Shown: positions 1 to 11,471 of the stretch, piece after piece
Position numbering within the stretch: the stretch's first letter is position 1
Layout: each line of letters begins with the position of its first letter
NCBI RefSeq assembly: GCF_040436345.1
Contig: NC_133223.1
Coordinates: 6,304,847-6,368,846, forward strand
Reading direction: 5' to 3'
Source: Pagrus major
Lineage: Eukaryota > Chordata > Actinopteri > Spariformes > Sparidae
Length of the DNA stretch: 64,000 bases
Notes under the pieces: generated by a model
Told to the model about the DNA's origin: nothing
The model's database searches: none
What the model saw: the letters and a program-made list of their open reading frames with translations, nothing else
Made by a program: the position numbers and the translations under genes

Positions 1-284
1 TTGTTCGACAGTCTTCGTTCGGCTGTCCTGACGCTGTAGTGACTAGCCTATATGTGCTAGATTTACCTCATGCAGGCTTAGCGCTGCCCTGCAATCAAGC
101 CTATTCAACACACCTGACTTGGCAGAAACCCACTGATAGCTACTCAGCTTCAAACAGTTTCACAGCAATTGACACAAAAAGTATCTAGACAAGATTAAAT
201 ATTTCAACTAACTTTCCTCACAGAATGCCTAAATACTGAATCTACAATTTCTCCTTAGTCACCAGCAGCAGTTCACAGCTTCCT

Positions 285-641
285 TCACCTGGACAAAATG
301 CATCTGTCATCCTCAGCCGCTTCGTCCATGCTGCTTACCAGGCACACCGAATTTGCAGAGTGGCTTGTCCCCCAGATGGACTGGCAAAGGTCAAAATATG
401 GCCACTCCAGCCGTCCTCGACCACTCCTACCGTTGTGGTCGTTGACGTGGTGATATTTTCTCCTAATTGCGTAGCCACGCTCATTAAGACATTTCGCCAG
501 CCTTTCAAGCAACGGGCCATCCTTTACTGTCCCCGAGAAGTGGCGGTTGATTTCTACCTCTGCACGCAGAGTAAGGAGCTTGCGGACCTCGTTGTCGCCC
601 CAGTTTCCAGCCTTCGTCTTCTTCGTTGTTCTCTCAGGTAA
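285..641 (-). pseudogene. Myb/SANT-like DNA-binding domain remnant (PIF/Harbinger-type)
   Basis: Read on the minus strand, this stretch encodes a Trp-containing helix start (GNWGDNEVRKLL), then a segment with ERLAKCLNERGY, RRKYHHVNDHNGRSGRGR and a WPYFDLC-type motif. This order (W, then an aGY/RGx turn, a basic KYhhVnDHNgRSGRGR stretch, then W-P-[YF]-F) is typical of the Myb/SANT-like proteins that accompany PIF/Harbinger transposons in fish. Only about 100 codons are open. I see neither a DDE nuclease nor a good start codon, so I read it as a fragment, though a domesticated exon cannot be excluded. The family assignment is from memory of motifs, not a search. Confidence 0.5.
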
Positions 642-2285
642 ATGTTACCTGTTTACTGCTGCCAGCTGATTTTTAAATCCCCCGGCTGTGGGTCGACCAC
701 TTAACACATCATCAGACCGACACGCCCCTGCTCCGTGCCGCCGGCTTTTCCATTCACACTGGTTCTGTTCGCCAATGCTACGCCTCTGATACTACCTCCG
801 GAGGTGCATCAGAGGCGCAGCGAAATTTCACCCCTCGCCGCATCTGAAACTTTCACACAGAGGAGGATGCGGAGAATTGGAGGATCCCTGCACTCAAACG
901 TGAATGGGGCTACTGAAAGGACCGACCCAAGCTAGGATTTAAACCAAGAATCTTGCACACATTGTCACAATATCTTGAGTAATGATGCACACTATTGATG
1001 TGTACTAAGAGTTAGACTACATCATTCATTATACACATCCTTCTCTGACTGTGACGCTTACCTGTTTGCCATCATACCATGTTTACCATGTTTGGTGTCA
1101 TACCACATGTGTTGGTCGTCCCACTTATAAAGTTATCCTAAACAGTCTTCTTGCTGCCTTCTGGCTTCAGGTATGCCGCTTGCAGTCAGACACGCTTTAT
1201 TTGACATAAAAAAAGAACAAAAAATGAAAGGATCTGACGGGAATTTATTTAAATAATAGATTGATTTATTTGTTGAACAAAATGAAGATCTTTGGATACA
1301 ACAGCCCCAATTGACTATAGAAAAATAAACAAAAACGGCCTGTTTTGAGGACAAATCAAAATGCAGTCAAAAAACTGTGTAATGCCGCTCTACCTGAGCC
1401 AACCTGAGCTCTAAATTACCTGACTAGATAAAGGTGTGGAAGGGGAAAAAGGGGAACATGGGAAAAGAGGGCGTATAGTCAGGCAGGTCACCAATTATCC
1501 TATTATTGATTAACACAAAGAATAAACCTGAGGCAAAAATCTAATGGGGCAAAAAAGATACAATTTTCACAAAACAAACTGAGGGGGACTACATTTGTAA
1601 AGGCTGTGACAGCCTACAGTGATTCTTACATTCTCCCACAATAAAAATGTGCAGCCTACACACAGAATTATATGTTCGATCAAGTTGTGATTAATTGAAT
1701 GATCCTGAGTTAATATCATTGTGTTTTATGATCACTGTATGTGGCTGTAATGGACTAAAATAATAATTTAAACTGTCCTGTTTTTGTTTGTTTTTTACAT
1801 TTACTGTTTTTAAATCTAGGCTGCCGCGATGTGTTTTATTTATTATCAAATGAGGCTACTATTTATTTTGTACATTTTCTCAAACACAGGGAGGACCTAA
1901 GAAGGTCTGCCATAATTCTGTATTGCTACTCTATTTCTATTTATTGTAGGCTGCACCAAAACATGGCATCATTCTAAATGGAAATGCAAAGTTCAAGTAC
2001 CTTTTTACTGTAAGCATCAGAAGCCCTCTGCACAGTTGCCACATGATGTGAAAATATAAATTAATGCTCATTTAGGCCTATTAATAATCTTGATAGGCTA
2101 AGTTAGACTTTTTAGGCTGCGTTACCTTCTGATATTCATCTTTACACCTTGAGAAGTGTGAGATACATGTCTGGACTTTGCTATGAACCATGATCGACGG
2201 TCGATACAGATGTTTGTATCACAAGTTGATCTGGGCGTCTCACGCTTTGCCACAGTGGACTGACCTCCTGCTGTGATCGGGCTGG

Positions 2286-2365
2286 ATGTCAACATACTGT
2301 TCAGCCTGCTCGTGAACAGACTGTTTCACGAGCAGGCTGTATGACAGTGTACACAGTTTTGACAT
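2286..2365. repeat. Long hairpin (15-bp perfect stem, 8-nt loop, extended flanks)
   Basis: Positions 2302-2316 and 2325-2339 are perfect reverse complements (CAGCCTGCTCGTGAA and its complement) around an 8-nt loop. Farther out, GATGTCAA at 2286-2293 pairs with TTGACATC at 2358-2365, with further short pairing (CTGT/ACAG) between. The total of about 80 nt is the size of a vertebrate pre-miRNA hairpin, but a chance or transposon-derived palindrome is equally possible. Confidence 0.6.
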
Positions 2366-3989
2366 CGACTTGCCGTCAGCTTAATAACGATGTATATGGC
2401 TGGGAACGATGACTGTAAGTAACCATTTGAACGGAGTGTGGAATGAAAGAAATAATCGATGATAACAAGTGTCACAAGTTAACCTGGATGCTGCACACTC
2501 AGACAGGAGAGGATGGAACAGTTGCAGATGTTCGGTGTTCGGTGTTCCAGGACATAGGGCGGGACATGCAGAGCCAGCGATCTCCACACTGTGCTCGAGC
2601 CGCTCGGCGTAAACAAATGCCTATGACTGTTCCACCCATCAGCTGTATGTGAGTACAGACATTCATGACAAAGATATAAGGCAGACAACATGCACTTTTG
2701 GACAATTTATTGACATTTGTGTTTTTTTGGACAGGCATCGACACAGTCACCTACACTGTCATTGTGTGCTCTGTAGCGTTCGTTGTTAAGTGGTTTGCAG
2801 GTCGCAGACCCCGGCATCTCCGTATGGAATAGTAGTGTACAAGCCACGTCAAAAATAATATACATATACATGACTTAGATCGATGAGCAGGGTGATCATA
2901 ATGTTTTTACTGGTTAGCGGACAGGGCCAAGGACCCCTCTCGAGACAGGATTCTCAGACCACGCCTCCAGCACATCTGGGACCCTCACCAGTTAAAATGA
3001 ACACCAGTTAAACTGTCACACCGGACCATTGCAGAGATAAGAAAAAAGTCAAACAAGGGGACACAGATGTTCAAGATGCACTGGATGAGTCATGTTTGGG
3101 TAGCCCCCTGGATTTAATGTTTTTCCATTATTGTTATTAATGTGTATTTCTGGTTTTTCAAACACCTCTAAACTTTTTCATTGGAGGTAATACAAATTCT
3201 GACAGTGAATGCAGCGTTAAATGTTTGTTTGTAGTGTACATGTGTTAACATGTGCTCAAGCTGTTTAATTGACTTTCATGCTGTCAGTGTGTTGGTGTTA
3301 CCAGAAAGCTATCAAGCTATGCAGAGTAAGTTGTTGCTGTTCCCCCTGGGGGGTTTCAATTTGTTCCTCTTTGTAAATTGAAAGGACAGCAGGAAGTTAA
3401 GTCTTCCTTCAAAATTAGTCATGCAGCACCAGTCAACTGCAGCCTTGCTGTGTCTCACAATAATTATTTCCTGTACACCAACCTTGTAGCGTATTTACAG
3501 TACATCATTTAAAAATAGATCTAGATTTTGTAACAAGAAATGCCATACTTATCAAGATTTGTGCCATTCAATACCTTAAAGTTAAATATTTATTTAAATT
3601 GAATAAATAGCACCAAGTGGCTTCCAATCTAAATGGCAGATTTACTTTTGTTGTTTATGTAAATTAATACTTAAAAGAAATGATTGCAACAAAACACTAG
3701 CCCTGCCACAGTGTAATCAAGGCATATCAGTGTTCAAGCAACAGAGAATGCCTGAACCATTCAGAAGGTTGTTTATGTTAGCATTACCTTCTGTGAACTG
3801 TTTTATTGTGGTCATTCATTATATTAAGCTTTTTTGCGTTACAAAAACATTTGATCCCATTCATCTATCAGGTTATATTCAGCTCTGTTGTTACTTTACA
3901 TGCATATAATGCATCTAAAATTATTAATCTGCAAAAGCTTACAAATGTATGTCTTCTTCAAGGGTCATTATCTCATATTTATGAAGTTC

Positions 3990-4250
3990 TGTTGTGAATG
4001 TTCTGTACAGCTTTCTGCCACTAGATGTCGCCTTTGAGCAAGTCAAGTGGGCTTTGACACAAAAGACTTAAAGCAAGAAGTACTCGGTTGTTTTGAGTTG
4101 CATTTCAGAATAAGAAGCAATAGTTCTTCTCACAGTAAAACAGAGAAGCTTTCTCTTGGATGACAGCACATTTTACTGTGTGTTAAATAAAGTCACTGCA
4201 AGTCTAACTATGTACCAGCATCTTCCTGTGTCTCTGGCTGCAAGGCACAC
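3990..4250 (+). repeat. Candidate solo LTR (low confidence)
   Basis: The segment starts near a TGTTGTGAATG sequence, contains an AATAAA signal near 4186 and is followed by a T/G-rich tract and a CA end near GGCACA. That order is LTR-like. No target-site duplication is convincing, and the boundaries are estimates. It also contains CCACTAGATGTCGC near 4019-4032, which resembles a CTCF core. Confidence 0.25.
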
Positions 4251-5992
4251 AATTTATTACCTTTGTCATTATACAAAAACAAAAAACTTGGATGCAGGAT
4301 GGGTGTCAGTCCAGAACAGACCCCATTAACTTTTGGTGCTGATCCAGATTAGGGGACATGTTGAGGGTTTTTTTTCTGTCTTTTCTTTAACATTGTGAGA
4401 TAGGGCATTTTTCAATATTTTTATTAATTTTTGGGAATAATGCATCGATCTTGCTGAAAAACACCACCACTGTTTAGGTTTTTGACATTGGATTAGGCTG
4501 GATTGAATTGAAGGGGACTGTTTGGCCTTGGCGGAGGTATGCACTCTATAGAGTGCCATTCTAGTTAAAGATTGGAAAGTTACCTATCGAGGTACAGTAT
4601 TAAAAACCAGAGGCTGTTTTCACACCAATATCATTTCCTTAGTGAGATATGAAATGAACTTTAGTGCTCCTCTGTGGTTAGCATGATTCATTGTTTGTTG
4701 GAAGCAAGATTTTCCTGAAAATATCATTATCAAGAATTTTCTAAATAAAGAATGAGCTTGATGTTGTGATCAAAGATCATGCTTATTTCTGTAACCAATT
4801 TTGTAGCAAAGGATTTTGCTTATTTCATAATGAATTTTAGTTACTATTGTAATTGTACTTAAAAGTATTTTGCTTATTTTTACAATTAAAGATTTTCCTT
4901 GTTTCATATTGAATTTGGCTTAATTTGTGAATTCATATGAATTTTGTTTATTTTGAAAACATTTCTTCAAGTTTCATCATAAGTAGGTGATAACTATCAA
5001 ACAACATATGAGCATTCTTTGAAATTACCCAAATACTTATATTAAAATTAATTGAAAATTATCCAAGCATGATTTAATAATAATATTCTGATGTTTTTCT
5101 TCTTCCAATAAACAGCCGATAAATAGCTGGGAAATCGCACAAAATGCCAATTTCTTACATCATGTTGCTTTTCCAGCTAGTTAAAGTCTAACTTCTCCTC
5201 AGCAGGCCACTAAATTGAAATTAGTTGTTAATTTTAACTATTCTACCCAAATTCATCCTGACAGTAAACAGAAGTATCTTTTTGAACCATTGACATTTTC
5301 AACAATTTCTGTAATTTCAGCAAATCAGTCCAACTCTGGAACAATTTTATTAAATGTCTTTTTTATATATATAGTTAGCCACCATATATTGGTAATTACC
5401 AACAAATACAACTTCATAATCAAGAATCAATCAAGAATCAAGTGACTATTTTCCCATTTTAAATGTTTCTCTCCGTAGTGCCTATTGATCCCAATAATGT
5501 CTTCACAACACTCAAGTTAAATGTAAATCTTTGTAAATTTTGGGACAACAAAACATTAGCAAAAAAATTTATAACAGGAAAAAGTTAATATTTACAATCA
5601 TTTAAATACTTGTGTATAATAAATTGTGAATGTAATTAGTCAAAAACTGCACCAGCTATTTATTTACTGTTTGTTAGAAGATAGAGTATTATTATGAAAT
5701 AATGTTGGGGTTATTTTCAATCAATTTTGAGGTAATTTGAGTGTAATTTCAATTGCTTGGTAATTACCACCTACTTACATTACATTTCTGGACTTCATAA
5801 TTAAGTGTTACCAAACACTCATACATACTGTAATGTGACAAAAACAGTAAGTGCATCCCAAATGTGTGGTTTGAGTTGTTTCAGAGCGATGAATAGAAAG
5901 GACATTTCCATTCACAATAATGAAATATAAGTTATGTAACAAGCCATCTTGACTTACAGTGTTTAGAGACTGTCATTTTAATAGTAACAACA

Positions 5993-6245
5993 TCAAGCCC
6001 AGAGGTGATGTAAGCTTACTGTAATGAAGGTCATGAGTTCTTCTACTGACCTCCCCACTGTTCCAGCTCTACAGTGGTGAACAGGCCTCAGGGAGCAGGG
6101 CTGGCTACAGCCAGGCTAATTACTGTATGTATGACCAAGTGGCTACAGTGTGTTGACCTTAAGCGATGCACCTTTTAAGCAAATAATACATAGCTCAATA
6201 ACATTATCTAAAAGATCAAAAATCATATTTAGTGTCAGTGTTTTT
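5993..6245 (+). repeat. Duplicated non-coding segment, copy A (mate at 51783-52025)
   Basis: About 250 bp align along their length with the segment near 51.8 kb. Shared blocks include AAGCCCAGAGGTGAT, CTTACTGTAATGA and GTGGTGAACAGGCCTCAGGG. Identity is roughly three quarters by eye. I cannot tell whether this is a dispersed repeat family or a local paralogous duplication. Confidence 0.6.
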
Positions 6246-6540
6246 GTGATCATTAATTATTGACACTGCTGGAAAGTCAGCAGCGTCATTACCTTCATCA
6301 TCACTTGAGACCAATTACACAAACTGCACCGCAGAGGACAGACAGCCTGGACATCAACCCAAACAATCATAGAGTAACAAGTCAAACAACAGGGTCGCTG
6401 ATGTAATTTAGAAAAGGCTCAGCTGCCTCCCAGACCTGCTGTAGGCCTCTCATTCTCCAACAAATCACACACTGATAAAAACAAGTTTTTTGAGCTGACC
6501 TTTTAAAAAAGGCATATATATTCACTCATCGGTGGTAACT

Positions 6541-6566
6541 ACAGTATATATATATATATATATAAT
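6541..6566. repeat. (TA)n microsatellite
   Basis: An uninterrupted TA dinucleotide run of about 11 units. Confidence 0.9.
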
Positions 6567-7039
6567 TACAATCACAATATATGTGTTGCTTGTCTCCCTG
6601 TCCAAGCAGCTCCACACCTATAGGAACCATGGTGATCATCTGTGTTGACTGGTATAAATCCTGTTTTAGAGAGTGTATATTTTTCATTAACTTACATTGC
6701 TGGACTTGAAGATGTATTTATTTTGTTTCCATCATTGTTCCCACTACTATTATTGTTTTGTAAAAGAGAATATTTGTGGTGGCTGTGTCGCCATGCAGTC
6801 TTATATCATAGCTGTTGCTTTCCAGGGTTCAGTGAAAGTAACTGCAACAAAAAAGTGAAATAAAAGCAGCCAGGACTCCTGGTGTAGTCGATTCGTCTCT
6901 GACATGTCTCTATCATTTTTTTAACACTGCAGTGTGTATGAGGTGCTCTCACAGTACTGTGTGTGTCTGTATGCACTGTGTAATCTGGTCTCGACGGAAA
7001 TTGGACCACATTTAAATGTCTTACTAGTATTTTCATTTC

Positions 7040-7044
7040 TTCTT

Positions 7045-7078
<34 letters not shown>

Positions 7079-7149
7079 TCCAATGTCACTGCAGCCACGG
7101 CAACAGAAACACAAAATGCCGACTCTTGACAACCTAGCAACAGGGATTG

Positions 7150-7214
<65 letters not shown>

Positions 7215-7216
7215 GG
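7040..7216. repeat. Compound (GT)n ... (CA)n(GA)n microsatellites
   Basis: A GT run at about 7043-7078 is followed after a 70-bp spacer by a CA run at about 7150-7190, which passes directly into a GA run to about 7215. The two arms are complementary (GT against CA), so they could pair in single-stranded DNA. The reading frames in this stretch are artefacts of the repeat. Confidence 0.9.
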
Positions 7217-7675
7217 CAGTCTTTGTAAGGGAGACAGCAGGTAAGTCTACTGTTGTGTCTTTTAATGCTTATTTCTGCTATAAAACATGAAACTATCAAG
7301 AAGATGTGACCATGAGCTGATAAACTGAATGTACTGACTTTTTCAGTCAGGCACTATGGTATATTTCCAAGGCAACTCCTTACTGTTGGTCACTTATAAT
7401 ATTGGTGATTGAGGAAATTAAGTTTATGCTGTTGTTTATTCACTCACTCAGTCCGAATGAGGACTAGAAATCCTGATGACTCCTGACTTCAACAGGAAGT
7501 TTGTTTCTTCTTACTATGTGCCATCTGCTTGTATCCATTTGTTGTATTGACGGCAGAACAAAGTAACATTCTGAGATGATGAACTGTGCTCTGCAGTGAC
7601 TTTATACACTGGTGCCAAAAGCTTTCCTGTTTTCTATCTTAAACTTGAGTTGCACTCAGTGCCTCATTAAAGGTG

Positions 7676-8110
7676 ATTTCTTTTTTTTTCTTTTTTTTTT
7701 TACAGAACAAAACATAACAAAACATGTACAGCACAAAACAAAACAAAACATTTTTTTCAACCGTGCTGCCTGCACTCCATAAAGAGAGATAAAAAAATAT
7801 AATTATCTATATGGATTAATCATTAAATCATAAAACAGTAGGACCAAACAAAATATCAGGGAATTCAAAAAGCAGGCAGCACATTTATCATTTTCACATC
7901 CCAGCATGTGATTTGAAAAGCAAAGTGGCCTACATAAACAGACAAACTAACACAAACAAACAAAACTAAACAAGACAAAACAAAAACAAAAACAAGAAAC
8001 AAAAAAAAAGGAAAGGGAACTGTATAACATCGAGCCTAAAGGATGGAAAAAAGGAATAGAAGATAATTATGTTCATGGCCAAAGGAATGCAGAAAAGAAA
8101 AGAAAAAATG
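7676..8110. repeat. Low-complexity A/T-rich tract
   Basis: Poly-T runs (7679-7702) are followed by AAAAC-type repeats. An 11-bp inverted repeat (GTGCTGCCTGC at 7763-7773 and its complement at 7872-7882) lies inside, possibly the ends of a tiny degenerate element. No coding potential is seen. Confidence 0.6.
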
Positions 8111-8139
8111 TAGATCTAACTCCTATATTGACTTATATT

Positions 8140-9355
8140 TTTATTTTATTCATTTTATTTGTCAGGGACAGTGCATATTGATGAACATTGCTGTAAATAT
8201 GCCAGAATTAGCCAAGAGGCTAGTTTTCATCTGTTGTCCCTGGCCAGATGTAAAGTGGCATCCTAAAATCAAGACGCAGGTTTAAAACAACAGTTTCAGT
8301 ATAAAACATAAGATAAAAGTAGGACAAAGACATGAACAACAATAAAAGCAGGACAAATACATTAGCAACAATAAGCAGAGCAGAACAAAGTGCAACAGAG
8401 CAGGGACAAACAATAGCAGCATACATAAGCAGGCACACATGTAACATGTACAATGCAGCAATTTTGCAAGACAGACAAACAAAAACATACAAGAGCAATC
8501 ACAAGCAGACTAATCTAAGGAACAAGACAACAATGACACTGATCTATGTGGAGGAGCAGAGCAGTTAAGCATCATACACATTATCTCTATTTGACTAATG
8601 CTGACGGATTTGATTGCCAATCAGCCATTTTTTTAACTGTTTAGAGAACGACCTGTAGGTGGTGAGTTCTCTGATATGAACCGGTACAGTGTTCCACTCG
8701 TGAGCTGCTTTAATCGAGAAGGTGGATTGACTAAAAGCAGACTTTCTTAGTGGGATTATACAGTCTCCCCTCGTGACTCCTCTTGTTATCTGATTTGAAT
8801 TTTCTCTTTTCCTAACAAAGCAACTGAGTGGGGGAGGAGCCAAGCCATTAATGATTTTATAGATAAGACATACATTAGCATGTTTGATCAGGTTTTCCCA
8901 ACTCAGAAGGTTATGTTTTTCTAATATATGACAGTGGTGGAAACGGTTTGGTTTCTTGTCGAGAATTTTCATAGTTTGTTTATATAGTGATTCAAGTGGA
9001 CCTAAGATTGAGTTGCTTGCCTGTGACCAGCTTGTTAGACAGTAGGTAATGTGTGAAATGATCATAGCGTTCATGTACATTCTAGCAGCGCTGGTTGACA
9101 TACAATCTCTTATGAATCTGTAATTTGCTAGGTTGTATTTGACTCTGTTGCAGACTTTTGTAACCTGAGTTTGAAATGTGAGATGTGAATCCAATACAAT
9201 CCCAAGATATTTTAATTCTTTGGCAATTTCTAGTTTTTGTCCACGTACAAGTATTTGTGGCTTGACAGTATTGCTTAATTTCTTTGTAAAATACATGCTA
9301 GTGGTTTTTGACACGTTTAATTGTAGACAGCAGCGATTTAGCCATATTGGTGTTG
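8140..9355 (-). mobile_element. 5'-truncated LINE (jockey/CR1-superfamily-like), reverse-transcriptase C-terminal part and 3' UTR
   Basis: An open frame on the minus strand (9355 to 8595, stop at 8595) encodes the region downstream of the reverse-transcriptase catalytic loop: a WLN..LQLNVSKT segment, then KYLGIVLDSHL, then YKQTMKILDKKP, the usual order in the thumb/C-terminal part of non-LTR retrotransposon ORF2. The 3' UTR runs to about 8140 and ends in an A-rich tail (T-rich as written). About 240 codons without a stop is long for a dead fragment, so the copy is fairly young. The catalytic core, endonuclease and 5' end are missing. The exact clade is not certain. Confidence 0.8.
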
Positions 9356-9363
9356 TGGTGGCA

Positions 9364-9434
9364 TCAGCTCACTGGCAGAAGAACTGAGCTGAGAATTGTT
9401 GAATATATGTTATTGAATTGTTCAAGTTGGTTTG
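9364..9434 (-). pseudogene. Tx1/L1-like LINE ORF2, 3'-terminal piece
   Basis: This is the last stretch of an L1-like ORF2 cut off by the Gypsy insertion. Reading leftward from the target duplication at 9430-9434, the frame stays open to a TGA at 9364-9366. It joins in register to the frame that ends at 23074 on the other side of the Gypsy element, once one copy of the 5-bp GTTTG duplication is removed. The next recognisable sequence to the left, within about 10 bp, is another LINE. Confidence 0.75.
9430..9434. repeat. Target-site duplication GTTTG, left copy
   Basis: Directly abuts the TG start of the outer 5' LTR. The identical GTTTG follows the outer 3' LTR at 23074-23078. Confidence 0.9.
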
Positions 9435-9654
9435 TGTAGATCGCTATGTTAAGATTGGTTCAGTTTGAGCTAGTGCAGCCACTGTATTTGCAGTCAGTAA
9501 AAGCTGCACATGCGTATACTCTAGGAGGAGTGGTCGGGTGTGTAATGTATTCACTATTACGATGTGTGTCTGCTTGCATCCTCGGTGCTACAGTTAATAA
9601 ACTTGAGTTATGGTCAAACCTAAAGCTCATCGTCATTCCAGTAAGCTTCCAACA
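9435..9654 (+). repeat. Outer element 5' LTR
   Basis: 220 bp, TG...CA. It contains a poly(A) signal AATAAA near 9596. By eye it differs from the 3' LTR (22854-23073) at five substitutions and no indels, about 2.3%. Confidence 0.92.
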
Positions 9655-9672
9655 TGGTGTCAGAAGTATCTT
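9655..9672 (+). other. Primer-binding site of the outer element
   Basis: TGGTGTCAGAAGTATC begins immediately after the LTR. TGG at this place pairs with the CCA end of a tRNA primer. I did not determine which tRNA. Confidence 0.6.
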
Positions 9673-9765
9673 TCCGGAGTTTTTGCGGACTTTACGAGTT
9701 TGACCGGGATTTTTTTTTTTTTCAAAGCAAGGACAACAGAGCCAGCTTGGCGGGCCAGGTAAACA

Positions 9766-11037
9766 GTGCACATGGCGGATGGATTCCGGAGACCCGACCC
9801 ACTTGCCTTTGACGGTAACATCGGCGAAAACTGGCAGATTTTTGAACAAGAGTATGACATTTTCATTGCGGCGGCACACTCTGACAAGCCTGCCCGCACT
9901 CGAGCATACATTCTCCTCAATCTGGCGGGATCGGAGGCCATTGAACGTGAAAGGTCTTTCGTGTATGCGGCTGAAGTGAGGGAGCCCGGCGAGGACGGAC
10001 AGATCCTTGTTCCGGCGGAGTCTAAAGAGGATCCTGAATGCCTGAAGAGGAAATTTCAGGAGATATGCAACCCTCAGACTAATGTTACCATGGAAAGACA
10101 CAAGTTCAACAGACGAAATCAGAAAGCTGGTGAGACAACTGAATCATATGTCAGTGATTTAAGGATTAAAGCGAAAAGTTGTAACTTTGGAGAGCTTTAT
10201 GAGGAACTCATCAGAGATCGACTGGTCTGTGGTATTAACAATGATCATCTGAGAAAAGTGTTACTGAGAGACAGTGATTTAACATTAGCCAAGGCTATAT
10301 CTATCTGTCAGATCCATGAGGTGACTGAAGTGCATAACAAAACACTAGCTTCACCACAGCATTCAGCAACAAATGTGGATGCTGTCCAGTCGAGGTCAAA
10401 GCAAGAAATGAAAATGAAAAGCCAGTCAGGAAACAACACACAGGATATTGTTAACTGTTACAACTGTGGAGGTGGCCATGCAGCCAAGAAAGACAAATGC
10501 CCAGCTTTCGGCCAACAGTGTCATGCCTGTAAAAAATGGAATCACTTCAAAAAATGTTGCCAAATGTCCAAACAACAAACCTACAGCAGGCAAAGACCAA
10601 GAAGGGCCATTCATCAGCTAGAACCTGACCATGCTGATAGTGCTGATGACACTTTTTATGTTGATGGTGTAACAATAATGACTGTTAATTCAACTGATGC
10701 ACAAATAGATAAAAATGAAGAAGCTTTTGTCTCTGTGCAAGTTAATGGCACTACAGTTGAAATGAAGGTAGACACAGGTGCTAAGTGTAACGTTTTGCCA
10801 GAACAGACGCTTGAGCAACTGAAGCTTGCAGAACAAGTAAAGGCATGCACTACATCTACGAACCTTGTTGCGTATGGTGGAAGCAAAATCAAAACTGTGG
10901 GTATGGTCAAGTTACAGTGCCACTTGGAAGGACAACCATACACACTACCATTCTACATTGTCAAAGAAGACGTTCTGTCACTGTTAGGGCTGCGTGCATG
11001 CAGACAGATGGGTCTTGTTTCATTCAGCAAAGATGTA
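9766..11037 (+). pseudogene. Outer element gag and protease portion of gag-pol
   Basis: The frame opens at an ATG about 110 bp after the primer-binding site. Residues 1-220 form the gag capsid-like region. A zinc knuckle begins at Cys231 (CX2CX3HX6C), followed by a second, Cys-rich one. The retropepsin active site DTGA has its Asp at residue 336 (codon 10771). The frame stays open up to GTA at 11035-11037, where the inner Gypsy element entered. It resumes in the same register at 19746. The few codons that read into the inner LTR (to 11097) are an artefact of the insertion. The product binds its RNA, packages it and cleaves the polyprotein in the cytoplasmic particle. Confidence 0.85.
11034..11037. 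repeat. Target-site duplication TGTA, left copy
   Basis: TGTA precedes the inner 5' LTR and is repeated at 19742-19745 after the inner 3' LTR. Removing one copy restores the reading frame of the outer element. A 5-bp duplication (ATGTA) is also possible because the LTR ends in A. Confidence 0.8.
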
Positions 11038-11236
11038 TGTGACGCCTACAAATGTGTATGGTCACAAATTTTGAAATTATTATATTTTATGTGTTGAACT
11101 TGTTTGTATGAAAGAGATGAGCCAACTTTATGAGTTTTCTGAGAAGAGTGTCAGAGTGTAGGTTGCTAATTCCACCACAAGAGGGTGTATCCCGTGTGTG
11201 AGCGCTTGTGGTACGCTGCGTCAGACTGACTTCCTC

Positions 11237-11306
11237 AGACAGCTACCAGCCTGCCATGGAGAACGCACGGAATGATTTCTGTCTCTTCTTTTCCTGTGAA
11301 AACAGG
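11237..11306 (+). repeat. 70-bp LTR-internal direct repeat, copy 1 (in U3)
   Basis: Identical to 11954-12023, 717 bp downstream. It spans AGACAGCTACCAGCCTGCCA through a pyrimidine-rich run to AAAACAGG. The same pair recurs in the 3' LTR near 18913 and 19625. Confidence 0.9.
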
Positions 11307-11461
11307 TCAGTAAAGTGTGTTACACGACCACAACTCAGGTATAAGGACTGTTAAACACCTGTTGAATGTATAAGTGAAGTTTTAGACGTAGAAATCGTGA
11401 TGTAAGCAGTGAGAAGCGTAAAAGAAAAGTAGTTTCGCTTCCTCATAGAAAACAACAACAC

Positions 11462-11471
11462 AAAATGGCGG
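11462..11471 (+). promoter_or_regulatory. YY1-like motif in inner LTR U3
   Basis: AAAATGGCGG matches the core of the vertebrate YY1 site. It lies about 270 bp upstream of the TATA box and is repeated in the 3' LTR near 19134. Binding is an inference from the motif only. Confidence 0.4.

Larger units (their letters stand above)
642..8139. other. Non-coding AT-rich region without a recognisable host gene
   Basis: Only short chance reading frames occur here. The stretch from about 680 to 960 is GC-richer and looks like a fragment of a dispersed repeat, since it ends in a sequence resembling a reversed tRNA B box. The stretch from 4,300 to 5,800 is very AT-rich and featureless. Distinct items inside the region (hairpin near 2.3 kb, candidate solo LTR near 4.1 kb, duplicated segment near 6.1 kb, microsatellites near 7.1 kb) are listed separately. 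Confidence 0.6.

Noticed and set aside
6806..7299. Frames rich in Cys/Val or Thr/His near 7.1 kb
   Set aside because: They are produced by GT and CA dinucleotide runs.
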